Positions 1-9,365 are shown, numbered from the stretch's first letter. The stretch: DNA of 64,000 nucleotides from Marinobacter manganoxydans MnI7-9 (GCF_000235625.1 NZ_AGTR01000016.1:54817-118816); one strand, 5' to 3'. Notes: generated from the letters alone by a model not told the origin. Made by a program: numbers and translations.

Positions 1-204
1 GGCGGTTTCATAAACCACGTCCCGGGTTTCACCCGAGTGTTCTGCGTCCTTGGCGGCCAGCAGGGTTTCCGTGCACTCTTCCCCGACTTTTTCCAGAATC
101 TTGTTCAGACCCTTGGCGTGGAGACTGGCTACGTAAGAGGTTTCCGGGTCTGCTTCCTTCCGGGCTTCCAGAACCTGTGCCAGGTTTTCCAGTACATTGC
201 TCAC
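1..204 (-). CDS. hisE: Phosphoribosyl-ATP diphosphatase HisE (3' end cut by window edge)
   Basis: HisE hydrolyses phosphoribosyl-ATP to phosphoribosyl-AMP plus diphosphate, the second step of histidine biosynthesis, in the cytosol. On the minus strand a GTG start at 204 opens an uninterrupted frame to the window edge, about 68 codons of the usual 105-110. The N-terminus begins [16 protein letters not shown] and has the MazG-type helical pattern with a KVGEE segment that provides the acidic metal ligands of this family. GAGGAG lies about 7 bases before the GTG. The gene starts 29 bases after the hisI stop, so the two are separate genes and not the hisIE fusion of enterics; this split arrangement is typical of pseudomonads. 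Confidence 0.9.
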   Translation of the reverse strand, partial: MSNVLENLAQVLEARKEADPETSYVASLHAKGLNKILEKVGEECTETLLAAKDAEHSGETRDVVYETA

Positions 205-215
205 TGTCCGTGCTC

Positions 216-249
216 CTCAGTTGCTGCCGTAGCTCAGTTGCTGCCGTAG
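216..249. repeat. Perfect 17-bp tandem duplication at the hisI 3' end
   Basis: Bases 216-232 and 233-249 are identical copies of CTCAGTTGCTGCCGTAG (plus strand). The copy at 233-249 carries the last codons and stop of hisI. The other copy fills the short hisI-hisE gap and runs into the GAGGAG ribosome-binding site of hisE. It looks like a recent slippage or unequal-crossover duplication that left both reading frames intact. Confidence 0.9.
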
Positions 250-650
250 ATAGTGCCGGGATCCTTGATCACCGGGTCAACACTGACCCACTGACCGTCT
301 TTCAGGGTCCGGTAGAAGCAGCTGCGTCTGCCAGTATGGCAGGCTATGCCGCCTTTTTGTTCTACTTTCAGCAGGATGACGTCCTCGTCGCAGTCCAGTC
401 GAATGTCCCGGATGACCTGTTGGTGCCCCGAGGTTTCCCCTTTGCGCCAGAGCTTGCCCCGGGAGCGCGACCAGTATACGGCGTGGCCTTCTTCGGCGGT
501 CAGCCTGAGCGACTCGCGGTTCATCCAGGCCATCATCAGGATGTCGCCGGTGTCGGCGTCCTGGGCGATGGCCGGAACCAGGCCGTCCTCTGTCCAGCGA
601 ATGGCATCCAGCCAGTCAGGGGTCTCGACGTTATCCGAGCTATTTTGCAT
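234..650 (-). CDS. hisI: Phosphoribosyl-AMP cyclohydrolase HisI
   Basis: HisI opens the adenine ring of phosphoribosyl-AMP to give ProFAR, the third step of histidine biosynthesis. The 138-residue frame is full length for the monofunctional enzyme. Visible family signatures are the N-terminal [13 protein letters not shown] segment, an MMAWMN motif, YWSRSR, the acidic metal-binding stretch [11 protein letters not shown], and the zinc cysteines in ACHTG and RSCFYR near the C-terminus. It follows ubiB by 27 bases and precedes hisE by 29 bases, so it is probably cotranscribed with the ubiE-ubiJ-ubiB genes upstream. Its end lies inside a 17-bp tandem repeat. Confidence 0.97.
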   Translation of the reverse strand: MQNSSDNVETPDWLDAIRWTEDGLVPAIAQDADTGDILMMAWMNRESLRLTAEEGHAVYWSRSRGKLWRKGETSGHQQVIRDIRLDCDEDVILLKVEQKGGIACHTGRRSCFYRTLKDGQWVSVDPVIKDPGTIYGSN

Positions 651-677
651 TTTTGTGAATCCTGAAATCTTTATCGG

Positions 678-2321
678 TTATCGGCTGCCCCGGAGCATGA
701 GCCCGCCGGCGACGGCAAACAGGGCCCAGCTCCAGGCAGGCACGCTTTCAATCCACTGCCGGCTCTCGGGCTGAGTGCCCAGAAAGCCGCCGGCAATGAG
801 CAGTACCGCCAATGTCGCCCGCCGCCAACGCCGCTCGGTACGGATCTGCTGCTCCCGGAGCAACGCCAGTGTTGCCCGGTTCTGGGGCTCGGTGGGCCCC
901 GCCTGCCGCAGTTGCAAGAGCGCATCGTGCACCAGCTGGGGCATTTCCGGCGACTGTTCCAGCCAGGAGGGAAGGTGCGACTGCAGCGACTTGATCAGCC
1001 CCGAAGGGCCAATGCGTTTGCGCATCCAGGTCTCGAGGTAGGGTTGCGCGGTGCTCCACAAATCCAGATCCGGATACAGCTGTCGGCCCAGACCTTCAAC
1101 GTTCAGGAGGGTTTTCTGCAGCAGAACGAGCTGGGGCTGCACTTCCATATTGAACCGCCGTGCCGTCTGGAACAGGCGCAACAGGAAGTGGCCGAACGAG
1201 ATATCCTTCAACGGCTTCTCGAAGATGGGCTCGCAAACAGTACGTATGGCCGCCTCAAACTGGTTCACTGGCGTGTCGGGCGGTACCCAGCCGGACTGAA
1301 TATGCAGCTGCGCAACCTGCCGATAATCCCGGCGGAAAAAGGCCAGAAGGTTTCGGGCAAGATAGCTCTGGTCATCCGGTGCCAGGGTGCCAACGATGCC
1401 GAAATCGATGGCGATATATCGGGGATCCGCCGGGTTCGAGGTGTCCACAAAGATGTTGCCCGGATGCATGTCGGCATGGAAGAAGCTGTCCCGGAACACC
1501 TGGGTAAAGAAAATTTCCACGCCTTTTTCAGCCAGTACCTTCATGTCGACGCCGGCGGCCTTCAGAGCCGCAGTATCGGCAATGGGGATGCCGTGAATCC
1601 GCTCCATCACCAGCACGGATTTGCGGGTGTAGTCCCAGTCGATAAAGGGAATGTAGATCAGCGAGGAGTTTTCGAAATTCCGGCGCAGCTGGCTGGCGTT
1701 GGCGGCCTCGCGCTGGAGATCCAGCTCATCGTGAATGGTGGAATCGTAGTCGGCTACCACTTCCACCGGGTGCAGGCGCTTGCCTTCGGACCAGTATTTT
1801 TCCAGCAGGCCAGCCATCAGGTACATCAGGGCCAGATCCTGACGGATTACCTTCTCTATGCCCGGTCGCAGAACTTTCACGACTACCTTCTGGCCGTTGC
1901 GCAGGGTGGCTGCATGCACCTGGGCAACCGATGCCGAGGCAAGCGGGTCCGGACTGAATTCGGCAAACAGGTCCGAAACCGGGGCACCGAGGGAGGTTTC
2001 GATAATGCTCCGGGCTTCATTGCTCGGGAACGGCGGTACCCGGTCCTGGAGATTCTTCAGGGATTCCGCCATGTCGTCCGGCAGAAGATCCCTTCGGGTA
2101 GAGAGGATCTGGCCGAACTTTACGAACACGGGGCCCAGTTCCTCCAGCGCCAGCCGAAGGCGGTCGCCACGATCGAGCTTCGGTTGCGGGAACAGGTGCC
2201 AGGGCGCCAGCAGGAAAAACACCTTCAGGGGCGCGGGCAGCTCTGCGATAGGCAGGAACGTGTCCAGCCGGTAACGGCAGAATACCCAGGCAATTCGGAA
2301 CAGGCGTTGCAGGCGGGTCAC
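678..2321 (-). CDS. ubiB: Ubiquinone biosynthesis kinase-like protein UbiB
   Basis: UbiB is an atypical ABC1/ADCK-family ATPase needed for aerobic ubiquinone synthesis; it is thought to help extract or deliver hydrophobic intermediates at the inner membrane. The 547 residues are standard length. The family hallmarks are present in order: KFGQ at 68-71 (KxGQ motif), the Ala-rich loop ASASVAQVH around 129-137 that replaces the usual P-loop, the VKV lysine near 149, the catalytic-loop-like HADMHPGN at 282-289 and DFG at 306-308. Two hydrophobic C-terminal segments (around 505-545) fit membrane anchoring. The start overlaps the ubiJ stop by 4 bases (ATGA), which indicates translational coupling. 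Confidence 0.97.
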   Translation of the reverse strand: MTRLQRLFRIAWVFCRYRLDTFLPIAELPAPLKVFFLLAPWHLFPQPKLDRGDRLRLALEELGPVFVKFGQILSTRRDLLPDDMAESLKNLQDRVPPFPSNEARSIIETSLGAPVSDLFAEFSPDPLASASVAQVHAATLRNGQKVVVKVLRPGIEKVIRQDLALMYLMAGLLEKYWSEGKRLHPVEVVADYDSTIHDELDLQREAANASQLRRNFENSSLIYIPFIDWDYTRKSVLVMERIHGIPIADTAALKAAGVDMKVLAEKGVEIFFTQVFRDSFFHADMHPGNIFVDTSNPADPRYIAIDFGIVGTLAPDDQSYLARNLLAFFRRDYRQVAQLHIQSGWVPPDTPVNQFEAAIRTVCEPIFEKPLKDISFGHFLLRLFQTARRFNMEVQPQLVLLQKTLLNVEGLGRQLYPDLDLWSTAQPYLETWMRKRIGPSGLIKSLQSHLPSWLEQSPEMPQLVHDALLQLRQAGPTEPQNRATLALLREQQIRTERRWRRATLAVLLIAGGFLGTQPESRQWIESVPAWSWALFAVAGGLMLRGSR

Positions 2322-2959
2322 AGGTTCTCCGATTCGTCAGTCTTGCCGCGGTTTTCAATCAGATTAAGCCGCGCTTCCAGTCTTTCCGTGCGCAGGTTCA
2401 GTTCGTCGATATCCTCGAACGTAGCTTCCAGCTCCCGCCGACCGGGCAGGGCGCGACTTTCCTCGTGCACATACTCCTCGATGTTGGCATTCAGGGACTG
2501 AAAGGCCTGTCGACTCCATCGGATAGCGCCGCGAACCCGTTGGCCGAGGAAGTGTGCGGGCACATCGCCGATGTGCCGGGCCATGGCGGCTTCCCAATCC
2601 GGTTCAAGCTGGTTCAGGGCTCGTTGCAGCTGGTGGGCCAGGGCCGTGTCGCCGGTAACTTCGAGGCGGCCATCGGCAAAGACCCGGTCATCACCGGTGG
2701 CCAGTGCCGCAAAGGCGATGGGTTTGCCGGTAACCTCAAGAGCAGGCTGGTCGACCGGCTGGCTGCCAACCCGAACGCGGTTTCCGGCGCGGTCCAGGGT
2801 GTAGGTCAGGGGGAAAGGATCGGTAATGTTGAACTGCACCGGGCCCGCCAGTGCTTCCATCAGGGCATGATGCCCCGCCGGATCCAGTTCCAGCGCCCGG
2901 TTCAGGGCGCTTTCCAGGATCGCGGAGACAGCGGAAAGCAGGGTGGGGCCGGGAAACAT
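2318..2959 (-). CDS. ubiJ: Ubiquinone biosynthesis accessory factor UbiJ (SCP2-like domain)
   Basis: UbiJ is an accessory lipid-binding factor of the soluble Ubi complex that organises the hydroxylases and methylases making ubiquinone. The 213-residue protein has an SCP2-like N-terminal half (about 1-120, with alternating hydrophobic beta strands) and a charged helical C-terminus with a predicted coiled coil (about 165-205, rich in E, L and R). Identification rests mainly on this architecture plus the invariant ubiE-ubiJ-ubiB order. The ATG at 2959 overlaps the last base of the ubiE stop (TGATG). No catalytic residues are expected or seen. Confidence 0.93.
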   Translation of the reverse strand: MFPGPTLLSAVSAILESALNRALELDPAGHHALMEALAGPVQFNITDPFPLTYTLDRAGNRVRVGSQPVDQPALEVTGKPIAFAALATGDDRVFADGRLEVTGDTALAHQLQRALNQLEPDWEAAMARHIGDVPAHFLGQRVRGAIRWSRQAFQSLNANIEEYVHEESRALPGRRELEATFEDIDELNLRTERLEARLNLIENRGKTDESENL

Positions 2960-3750
2960 CAGGGCTTGATTCCCACATGCAGGGCGACAATGCCGCCGGT
3001 CATGTTGTAGTACTTGCAGTTCACCAGGCCGGCGTTTTCCATCATGCCCTTGAGGGTGTCCTGGTCCGGATGCATGCGGATGGATTCGGCCAGGTACTTG
3101 TAGCTTTCGCTGTCGCCGGCGATAAGCTGGCCCATCAATGGCAGAGCGGAAAACGAGTAGGTGTCGTAGGCCTTGCTCAGCAAAGGATTGGTCGGCTTGG
3201 AGAATTCCAGGATCATCAGTTTGCCACCGGGCTTGAGAACCCGGGCCATGTCGCGCAGAGCCTGATCTTTATCGGTGACATTGCGCAGGCCGAAGGCGAT
3301 GGAAACCGCATTGAAGTTGTTGTCCGGGAACGGCAAGTGCTCGGCGTCCGCCTGCACGTATTCGATGTTGCCGGCGTAGCCGCGATCCGTCAGCCGGCTG
3401 CGGCCCACCTGCAGCATGGAGGCATTGATGTCGGCCAGCACCACCTTGCCGGACGGACCCACCAGATCCGAAAACTTCATGGTGAGGTCGCCAGTGCCGC
3501 CGGCAATATCCAGTACCTGGTGGCCGGGACGCACGCCGGAAAGCTCGATGGTGAAGCGCTTCCAGAGCCGGTGGATCCCCATGGACATCAGGTCGTTCAT
3601 GAGGTCGTATTTGCCCGCCACGCTGTGGAATACCTCGGCCACTTGGCTCGCCTTCTGGCTTTTTGGCACATTGCGAAAGCCAAAGTGGGTGACGTCATCC
3701 TGGCCGGAATTGTTTGCGGCCTGGTTGGCTGGCGTTTGCTGCTCGCTCAT
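2959..3750 (-). CDS. ubiE: Ubiquinone/menaquinone C-methyltransferase UbiE
   Basis: UbiE is the SAM-dependent C-methyltransferase of ubiquinone (and, where present, menaquinone) synthesis. The 263-residue frame carries the class I methyltransferase motif [12 protein letters not shown] at about 79-90, the family signature [18 protein letters not shown] just before it, and the second signature [17 protein letters not shown] in the C-terminal half. The first 25 residues are low complexity (Q, N, A rich), as in pseudomonad homologues. It is the promoter-proximal gene of the ubiE-ubiJ-ubiB-hisI-hisE run and is divergent from the PHA-granule gene at 3876, so the 125-base gap should hold both promoters. 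Confidence 0.97.
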   Translation of the reverse strand: MSEQQTPANQAANNSGQDDVTHFGFRNVPKSQKASQVAEVFHSVAGKYDLMNDLMSMGIHRLWKRFTIELSGVRPGHQVLDIAGGTGDLTMKFSDLVGPSGKVVLADINASMLQVGRSRLTDRGYAGNIEYVQADAEHLPFPDNNFNAVSIAFGLRNVTDKDQALRDMARVLKPGGKLMILEFSKPTNPLLSKAYDTYSFSALPLMGQLIAGDSESYKYLAESIRMHPDQDTLKGMMENAGLVNCKYYNMTGGIVALHVGIKP

Positions 3751-3875
3751 GGGAGATGTCCTGTCAGAATCTGAACCCCGTATTCTAACCGCTGACGGGG
3801 TTGCTACAAGGGTGGCGGTGCGTTAAATAGCGCCCTAAACTGTAAATTCGTCCAATTCCGAGAGAAATTGTTTTC

Positions 3876-4154
3876 ATGTCCGTTATTGATGTACACCGCC
3901 CGCACACCCTGGATAAAGAACACGCCATACAGGCTGCCGAAACCCTGGCCAAAGACCTTTCCAGTCAGTTCGACGTGGATTACCAGTGGCAAGGCGACCA
4001 GCTGAAATTCAAGCGCAGCGGCGTCAAGGGGCACCTGAACATTACCCCGACGGATCTGCACATTCATCTGGAACTGGGCATGATGTTGCGGCCCTTCAAA
4101 TCCCGGATCGAGCAGGAAATCCACTCCCAGCTGGACCAGATCATCAAGGTCTGA
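3876..4154 (+). CDS. Polyhydroxyalkanoic acid system (PHA granule-region) protein
   Basis: A 92-residue protein matching the PHA_gran_rgn family (TIGR02610/pfam09650 type), small proteins encoded near polyhydroxyalkanoate or lipid-storage genes in gammaproteobacteria; the molecular role is not established. The sequence alternates amphipathic strands: a basic middle (FKRSGVKGHLNI), a hydrophobic strand (LHIHLELGMM) and the family-typical ending LRPFKSRIEQEIHSQLDQII. No signal peptide or membrane segment. An alpha/beta hydrolase and a WS/DGAT acyltransferase lie within 2.5 kb, consistent with a storage-lipid neighbourhood. It starts 125 bases from the divergent ubiE. Confidence 0.8.
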   Translation: MSVIDVHRPHTLDKEHAIQAAETLAKDLSSQFDVDYQWQGDQLKFKRSGVKGHLNITPTDLHIHLELGMMLRPFKSRIEQEIHSQLDQIIKV

Positions 4155-4174
4155 TCAGCCGGGTTGTCGTCGAC

Positions 4175-4939
4175 TCAGAGATTGTCCGGCAGGCTGAACG
4201 GGTCCGGACGACCGTCGAGTATATTGCGCATCACTTGTTGTTCCCGGGAAACCAGGCGGTCGATCAGTAACTCCACATCGTCCATCTTCCGGAAGGCCGA
4301 ATAGCCCCGGTGCAGGAAACTGTGCAGGTCGCTCAGATCGGCCATTTCCGCCGGACCCCGGGTCATCGACAACAGCCATCCAAGGGTGCGGTTGCGGACA
4401 TAGCGATCAAGCTGCTGGCCCACGTCAGCCACCAGGGTGATCTGCTTCTCCCTCTGGTCCAGCTGTCGGCTTTCCCTGAAGGCGGCGCAGTAGTCCTCAG
4501 TGGTTATTGCGTCGGCGGGCACGCCCTGCTGGTGGAACAGCTCGGCCAGCTCAAGATCCAGCCGCTGGGTGATCAGGTTCAGCTCCACCAGACCAGCAAA
4601 CGTGTCCAGCAGGTTATCCGGCAGCCACTTCACCATTTTGGGGAAGACCCGATCAATATTGTCGTCCCGGTGTGTCATTCCTGCGGGCGCGTACAGATCG
4701 GTCAGCAGGAACTCCAGGCCATGATGGTAGCCGGGGTGATGGTAGAGGTCTTCATGGGTCGCCTTCAGCCGCTCCGCCTGCCAGTCAGCAACGTGAAAAG
4801 CGTTCTCCAATAATGGGTGCTCCGCCTTCAGATGCCGAAAATCATGGTAGTCCAGCAGCAGTTGTTGCAGCCGGCGAGCGCTTTCGGAGCGGGCTTCGGT
4901 AGCGACGAGGCGCTCACGGTACATGGGCGATGGCTCCAC
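4175..4939 (-). CDS. Conserved hypothetical protein resembling the FFLEE-motif family
   Basis: A 254-residue, mostly helical soluble protein with no signal peptide. The segment FLLTDLYAPAGMTHRD followed by a VFPKMVKWLP stretch (about residues 77-110) resembles the FFLEE-motif proteins of marine gammaproteobacteria, in which an F-F-L-E-E-like stretch precedes a Y-[GA]-P and an R-D pair; here the motif is degenerate (FLLTD). I know of no demonstrated function for that family. The annotated ATG at 4939 could be replaced by the in-frame ATG five codons later (MYRERL). The gene is convergent with the PHA-granule gene, ending 20 bases after its stop. The family assignment is by motif recall only. 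Confidence 0.6.
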   Translation of the reverse strand: MEPSPMYRERLVATEARSESARRLQQLLLDYHDFRHLKAEHPLLENAFHVADWQAERLKATHEDLYHHPGYHHGLEFLLTDLYAPAGMTHRDDNIDRVFPKMVKWLPDNLLDTFAGLVELNLITQRLDLELAELFHQQGVPADAITTEDYCAAFRESRQLDQREKQITLVADVGQQLDRYVRNRTLGWLLSMTRGPAEMADLSDLHSFLHRGYSAFRKMDDVELLIDRLVSREQQVMRNILDGRPDPFSLPDNL

Positions 4940-5007
4940 TAAACCTGAGGAAAAGAGCGTAGTTTAGCGGAGCTACGGCGGTCTTGCAGTAGGGCAATGC
5001 CCGGGCA

Positions 5008-5931
5008 TTAACCCTGTGCGGCGGCGGGCAGCGTTTCGAACCCCGGGACCCATTCCTTGCTGTCGAGGGTGATGAAGTGGCTCGGCGCCTCAGTTTCGAC
5101 GATTCGCATGGTGGTCGGGCTCTGGCGGGCGCTAGCCAGCATGGAGGAACGATCCAGAATACGGTCGACCGCAGGGATCAGGAAGGTGCCGTGGCGTACA
5201 TGGCTGTAGACGCTGGTGTCTGTCCGTGCCATCCAGTCCATGATGTTCTCGATGTTACGAACAATGGTCAGATGATCCTTGGTGGCGGAAAACAGTTTGC
5301 TCAGTAGTTGCTTCTTGCGCGGGTTCATCTTGCCAAAGAAGGTCTGACCGTAGGCGGACGACGGAGCGCTGTTGATCAGGCGTATCAGCCAGGGCCACAT
5401 ACCGTGGCTTACAGGTTCCAGAATGGTGGTCACCAGCGCCGACAGCCTGCCGTTGGGGAGCACGGGTGCTTCCAGTACCACTTCCACGTCGTCATACAGC
5501 TCTGGCCATTGCTTGATGGCCTCCAGGATCACCGCCCCGCCACGGGAATGACCATGAACCCGAATGTTGTCAGTGGTTGGCAGGCTGGAAAGCGCCTGAT
5601 TGAGAATGCAGGCGTCGTATTCGATGGTGCCTTCCAGGTGCTTGATCGGCACTTCCCAGTCCGGGGTCTCCGGGGTCACGCCGTTCACCGGAATGTGGTA
5701 ATTGCTACAGGTGAGCAGGATCAATTCGGTGGTGGGCGCTTCATAGGCCTGGGTGAAGTAGCAGTGGTTCTCCAGAAAGCCGTGCACGCCGACAACGGTC
5801 TGCTCGGCCTTGCCGCTGTGGTTGCGAACGGACACAGCGCCTTTGCCAACGCGATACACCCGCCCGGAGAACATTTCCGAGTAGGCGCTCTCAATCGGTT
5901 TTATCAGTTTGCGAACGTGGCTCGCTTTCAT
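5008..5931 (-). CDS. Alpha/beta-fold hydrolase
   Basis: A 307-residue alpha/beta hydrolase. The nucleophile elbow is GHSRGG (Ser in G-x-S-x-G context), preceded by the oxyanion-loop motif GVHGFLENH near residue 50. The likely catalytic His lies in the SHFITL segment near the C-terminus and an acid residue before it. The substrate is unknown; esterase or lipase activity is an inference. I chose the ATG at 5931 because GGGAG lies 7 bases upstream; a GTG at 5952 would add seven residues with no ribosome-binding site. The gene is divergent from the WS/DGAT acyltransferase at 6256, so the two may share regulation. Confidence 0.8.
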   Translation of the reverse strand: MKASHVRKLIKPIESAYSEMFSGRVYRVGKGAVSVRNHSGKAEQTVVGVHGFLENHCYFTQAYEAPTTELILLTCSNYHIPVNGVTPETPDWEVPIKHLEGTIEYDACILNQALSSLPTTDNIRVHGHSRGGAVILEAIKQWPELYDDVEVVLEAPVLPNGRLSALVTTILEPVSHGMWPWLIRLINSAPSSAYGQTFFGKMNPRKKQLLSKLFSATKDHLTIVRNIENIMDWMARTDTSVYSHVRHGTFLIPAVDRILDRSSMLASARQSPTTMRIVETEAPSHFITLDSKEWVPGFETLPAAAQG

Positions 5932-6255
5932 AACTGCTCTCCCGTCCAGCACGGCAATGACCTGTTATTGGAATTAGGGTGTGCTGGTAAGCCTTTTGTA
6001 CCCTGATCATCTCGCTGTGTTACTGGCCCTGAATAAAGAATTTTTGATCCCTCAGGGCCAATCGATCACGGATCGACAGCGCGTAATAACCATTGCACTA
6101 CGGCTTATAACCAGTATAGGACTGAACAGTTACTCACGTGTAATTTTTTGTAACAGCGTGCGCTGGTGCCGCATATGGAGCCGGAAGGGCTTGTCTGGCA
6201 CAATGCGGAGTTCGGTTTTTACTTACCTTCACCACTTTTCCAGGGACGTTCGGGT
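5932..6255. other. Divergent intergenic region with an inverted repeat
   Basis: This 324-base gap separates the alpha/beta hydrolase from the divergent acyltransferase and must hold both promoters. I see no small gene. One inverted repeat stands out: GGCCCTGA at 6025-6032 and TCAGGGCC at 6052-6059, 8-bp perfect arms around an AT-rich 19-base loop. It could be an operator or a hairpin. The 3' part has the AGGGA (6242-6246) that serves as ribosome-binding site for the TTG start at 6256. Confidence 0.5.
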
Positions 6256-7662
6256 TTGAGTCACGAACAATCGCATCTCCTGCTACCTGCGGATTCGGCC
6301 TGGCTGGCCCTGGAACGCCCGGAAAACCCCATGACCATCACCGTGATGCTGCGGGTTGATGGCCTCACCGCGCCTCGTTTCCGGGAGTTCCTCCGGGTGT
6401 ACTGGATGGCCTGGGAGCGTTTCCGGTACATGCCGGTCAAGCGCTCGCCCGCCTGGTGGTGGGAGCAGGACCCGATGTTTGATGTCCGCCACCACCTGGA
6501 TGTGGTGGTAGATCGCTTCACTCCGGAAAGCCTGCAGGAGTGGGTGTCGGTGCGGCTGAACCAGCCTCTGCCCATGTATCGCCCGCGCTGGAAGTTCTGG
6601 TTGGCGCCCAATGCCGAGGGCGGGGCGGTCCTGTTGCTGCGGATTCACCACTGTTACGCCGATGGTCTGTCCCTGCTGGGCATTTTTGAACGCCTCTGCC
6701 CACCGTCGCCCCAGCAGCATCCTGCCATATACGGCGCACCTGAAACCGCGGAGCTTTCACGGTGGACCGCTGCAGCAAAAGTCTGGCTCGGGCAACTGTT
6801 GGCCTCTGGAGAGTCAGCGGAAGAAGCGCATGGCGTTGCCGGAGTAGACGAGTCTGATGGCAACCAGTGGCAGGATGCCGGACGCCTGCTGGAGCGGGTT
6901 GCCCAGAAAAGTCTCAAGCTGGTCCATGAGTTTTCGGAATTCCTGGTGGAGCCGGAGGATTCAGACACCGATCTCCGGCGGCCACTGCTGGGGCGACGGC
7001 ATTGTCGCTGGTCTGAACCGGTGCCCCTGGAGCGCTTCAGGGCCATTGCCCAGGTCACCAATGTGACGATCAACGATGTGCTGCTGAGCTGTGTCGCGGC
7101 TGCGGTGCGCACCCGACTTGGAATTGACGGTGCGGACCTGGATGAAGCGGTGCTGCATGCGGCCGTGCCCGTCGATATCCGCAGCCGTTTGCCCGACGAG
7201 CTGAAGCCGGCCCCTGGCGCCCTGGGCAACTATTTCGGCACCGTGTTTGTACCATTGCCGGTGGATGGCGAAAGCCCCCTGGAACGCCTGTACCGTATCA
7301 AGCATGAAACCCGCCGCCTGAAGAAAAGCTGGCAGCCCGGCATTGCCTGGGGGCTGGCGGCCAGTGCCACGGTCGTTCCGGAGCCCTGGCGGGAGCCTCT
7401 GGCCGATGTGTTCTATCGCAAGGCCAGTGCCGTGGTGTCCAACGTGCCCGGCACCCCGGAGCCTCGCTACATTGCCGGTTGCCGGATTACCGAGCAGATG
7501 TTCTGGGTGCCCCAGGCCGGGGATATCGGTCTGGGTATCAGCATTGTCAGCTACGCCGGCCAGGTGCAGTTTGGCGTCGTTGCCGATGAGGCGGTGATGG
7601 CCGATCCCGAAGACTTTCTCAACGACTGCCTGCAGGAACTGGCCCAGTTCCCCGGCGATTAA
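6256..7662 (+). CDS. WS/DGAT family wax ester synthase / acyl-CoA:alcohol (diacylglycerol) acyltransferase
   Basis: A bifunctional-type acyltransferase that esterifies fatty alcohols or diacylglycerol with acyl-CoA, making the wax esters or triacylglycerols that marine hydrocarbon-degraders store. About 468 residues, normal for the family. The catalytic HHxxxDG motif is HHCYADG at residues 131-137; the C-terminal half has the conserved NDVLLSCVAAAVR and a SNVPGTPEP segment (family NVPGP motif). It is divergent from typical WS1/WS2 sequences, so specificity is uncertain. I prefer the TTG at 6256 (AGGGA eight bases upstream, protein starting MSHEQSHLLLP) over the ATG at 6166, whose 30 extra residues look non-conserved. 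It ends 35 bases before the convergent ABC ATPase. Confidence 0.88.
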   Translation: MSHEQSHLLLPADSAWLALERPENPMTITVMLRVDGLTAPRFREFLRVYWMAWERFRYMPVKRSPAWWWEQDPMFDVRHHLDVVVDRFTPESLQEWVSVRLNQPLPMYRPRWKFWLAPNAEGGAVLLLRIHHCYADGLSLLGIFERLCPPSPQQHPAIYGAPETAELSRWTAAAKVWLGQLLASGESAEEAHGVAGVDESDGNQWQDAGRLLERVAQKSLKLVHEFSEFLVEPEDSDTDLRRPLLGRRHCRWSEPVPLERFRAIAQVTNVTINDVLLSCVAAAVRTRLGIDGADLDEAVLHAAVPVDIRSRLPDELKPAPGALGNYFGTVFVPLPVDGESPLERLYRIKHETRRLKKSWQPGIAWGLAASATVVPEPWREPLADVFYRKASAVVSNVPGTPEPRYIAGCRITEQMFWVPQAGDIGLGISIVSYAGQVQFGVVADEAVMADPEDFLNDCLQELAQFPGD

Positions 7663-7697
7663 GGCGCGTATTCGGTCTTTTTTTGGTCTCTAAAATA

Positions 7698-8483
7698 TCA
7701 GGCTGCCTGATTCCGGGCTGTCTCACTGACCGACTGATGAATGTCCTCGAACAGTTTTCGATCCGTCTGCCCGATCGGCAAGTCGTAGGTGATGGTGGCC
7801 CCGAACGCCTGCGGATCGTGGGGATCGTTTCGTACCTTGTCGAACACCAGCAGCCGGGTACCCAGGTAAAAACCTTCCTTCAGATCGTGGGTCACCATGA
7901 AGATGGTGGTGCCGGTTTCCTGCCAGAGTTTCAACAGCAGATCGTGCATGTCGCCCCGAATGCCGGGGTCCAATGCGCCGAATGGCTCGTCCAGCAGGAG
8001 TACTCGTGGGCGCATGATCAGCGACTGGGCGATGGCGAGGCGTTGTTGCATGCCGCCGGAGAGTTCGTGGGGCCATTTGTTGGCTGATGGGCTCAGGCCC
8101 ACAGACTCCAGCATGGCACCCACTTTCTCCAGGGCTTCGCGGCGGGCGCTGCCGAACAGTTTGCCCAGCCAGGGCTTCTGTTCCAGTTCCAGACCCATCA
8201 GCACGTTCTGGCGCACTGTCAGGTGAGGGAACACCGAGTAGCGCTGGAATACGATACCCCGGTTTCGGTCCGGCTCGCCGGGGAAGGCCTCGCCCTCCAG
8301 TAAGAGTTCGCCGCGGGTCTGGGTTTCCTGGCCCAACAGCATTTTCAGGAAGGTGGATTTGCCACAACCGGAGGCGCCCACGAGGGTGCAGAACTCGCCC
8401 TGTTTCACGCTCAGGTTCAGGTTCTCCAGGATCACCTGATCGCCGTATTCCTTCCAGAGATTGTTAACGGTAATAAAGCTCAT
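7698..8483 (-). CDS. ABC transporter ATP-binding protein of the guanidine (urea-carboxylase-type) importer
   Basis: A 261-residue nitrate/taurine-type ABC ATPase that should power uptake of guanidine with the permease upstream and the periplasmic protein encoded at 14846. Walker A is GASGCGKST, the signature LSGGMQQR, Walker B VLLLDEP, and the switch His sits in MVTHD. The ATG at 8483 overlaps the permease stop by one base (TGATG), which fixes the start; a longer frame to 8540 has no support. Family knowledge: such ATPases linked to urea-carboxylase-like genes were annotated as urea transporters, but clusters under ykkC riboswitches are now assigned to guanidine. This unit has its own riboswitch at 9366-9463. 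Confidence 0.9.
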   Translation of the reverse strand: MSFITVNNLWKEYGDQVILENLNLSVKQGEFCTLVGASGCGKSTFLKMLLGQETQTRGELLLEGEAFPGEPDRNRGIVFQRYSVFPHLTVRQNVLMGLELEQKPWLGKLFGSARREALEKVGAMLESVGLSPSANKWPHELSGGMQQRLAIAQSLIMRPRVLLLDEPFGALDPGIRGDMHDLLLKLWQETGTTIFMVTHDLKEGFYLGTRLLVFDKVRNDPHDPQAFGATITYDLPIGQTDRKLFEDIHQSVSETARNQAA

Positions 8484-9298
8484 CAGTGGCCTCCTGCGTT
8501 GTACCAGGGGAACAGCCTGCGGTTTGCCAGACGCAGGCACTGGTCGATAACAATGGCGAGAATGGTGATCCAGATGACATAGGGCAGGATCACGTCCATG
8601 GCCAGGTAGCGCCGCACCAGGAAGATCCGGTAGCCGAGGCCTTCGGTGGAGGCAATCGCCTCGGCAGCAATCAGGAACAGCCAGGCGGGGCCAAGGCTAA
8701 GGCGCACGGCGTCGATCAGGCGGGGCAGCACCTGGGGCAGGGCCATGCGGGTGATCACCTGCCAGGAATTGGCACCCAGGGTCTGGATCTTGATCAGTTG
8801 CTCGCCGGGAAGTTCGCGGACCCGCTGGGCCACATCCCGCATCATGATGGGCGCGGTTCCGATTACGATCAGCATGACTTTGGAAAGCTCGCCCAGCCCG
8901 AACACAATGAAGAGAATCGGTAGTATGGCCAGCGGCGGCACCATGGAAAGGGCAGAAACCAGAGGAGCAAGGTTGGCCCTGACCAGTGGCAGCACTCCAT
9001 TGAGAATACCGACCACCAGCGCCAGCGAGGCGGCGATACCGACGCCCATTCCAAGGCGCGCCAGACTGGCGGTCGTGTCCTGCCACATCAGGTAGTCGCC
9101 GCTGCGACGGTCCTCCTGAAAAGCCATGCGATCCACGGCCGCGGTCATCTGCTCCAGGCCGGGAAGGAGTTTGTCGTTGGGGTTGTCTGCCAGGCGCTCC
9201 TGGGAGGCCAGGCTGTAGATGAGCATGATCAACAGAAAGGGCAGCAGGCCCAAGAGGGTAGCGGAAACACGCCCGGGGTGATGGTTGATCATTCGCAT
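8483..9298 (-). CDS. ABC transporter permease of the guanidine importer
   Basis: A 271-residue inner-membrane permease of the SsuC/TauC/NrtB type. Hydrophobic spans are visible at the N-terminus (after HHPGRVSATLL), around 85-110, 115-140, 190-220 and near the C-terminus; the EAA-loop region that docks on the ATPase lies around the GANSWQVITRMALPQVLPRL segment. A periplasmic stretch of about 60 residues follows the first span. The start is the ATG at 9298, preceded by AGAGGAGACG; the next ATG at 9292 is possible. It is the first gene of a two-gene unit, and its 5' leader holds a guanidine-I riboswitch. Confidence 0.9.
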   Translation of the reverse strand: MRMINHHPGRVSATLLGLLPFLLIMLIYSLASQERLADNPNDKLLPGLEQMTAAVDRMAFQEDRRSGDYLMWQDTTASLARLGMGVGIAASLALVVGILNGVLPLVRANLAPLVSALSMVPPLAILPILFIVFGLGELSKVMLIVIGTAPIMMRDVAQRVRELPGEQLIKIQTLGANSWQVITRMALPQVLPRLIDAVRLSLGPAWLFLIAAEAIASTEGLGYRIFLVRRYLAMDVILPYVIWITILAIVIDQCLRLANRRLFPWYNAGGH

Positions 9299-9365
9299 GA
9301 ATCGTCTCCTCTGGTTACACAACACGGCAAGGTCATCGCGGGTAACAGCGTCCCTTGCGATTCAG

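Noticed and set aside
912-2501. 529-codon open frame on the plus strand
   Set aside because: Lies antisense across ubiB; long only because of GC-rich codon bias. No domain, no ribosome-binding site, and ubiB is certain.
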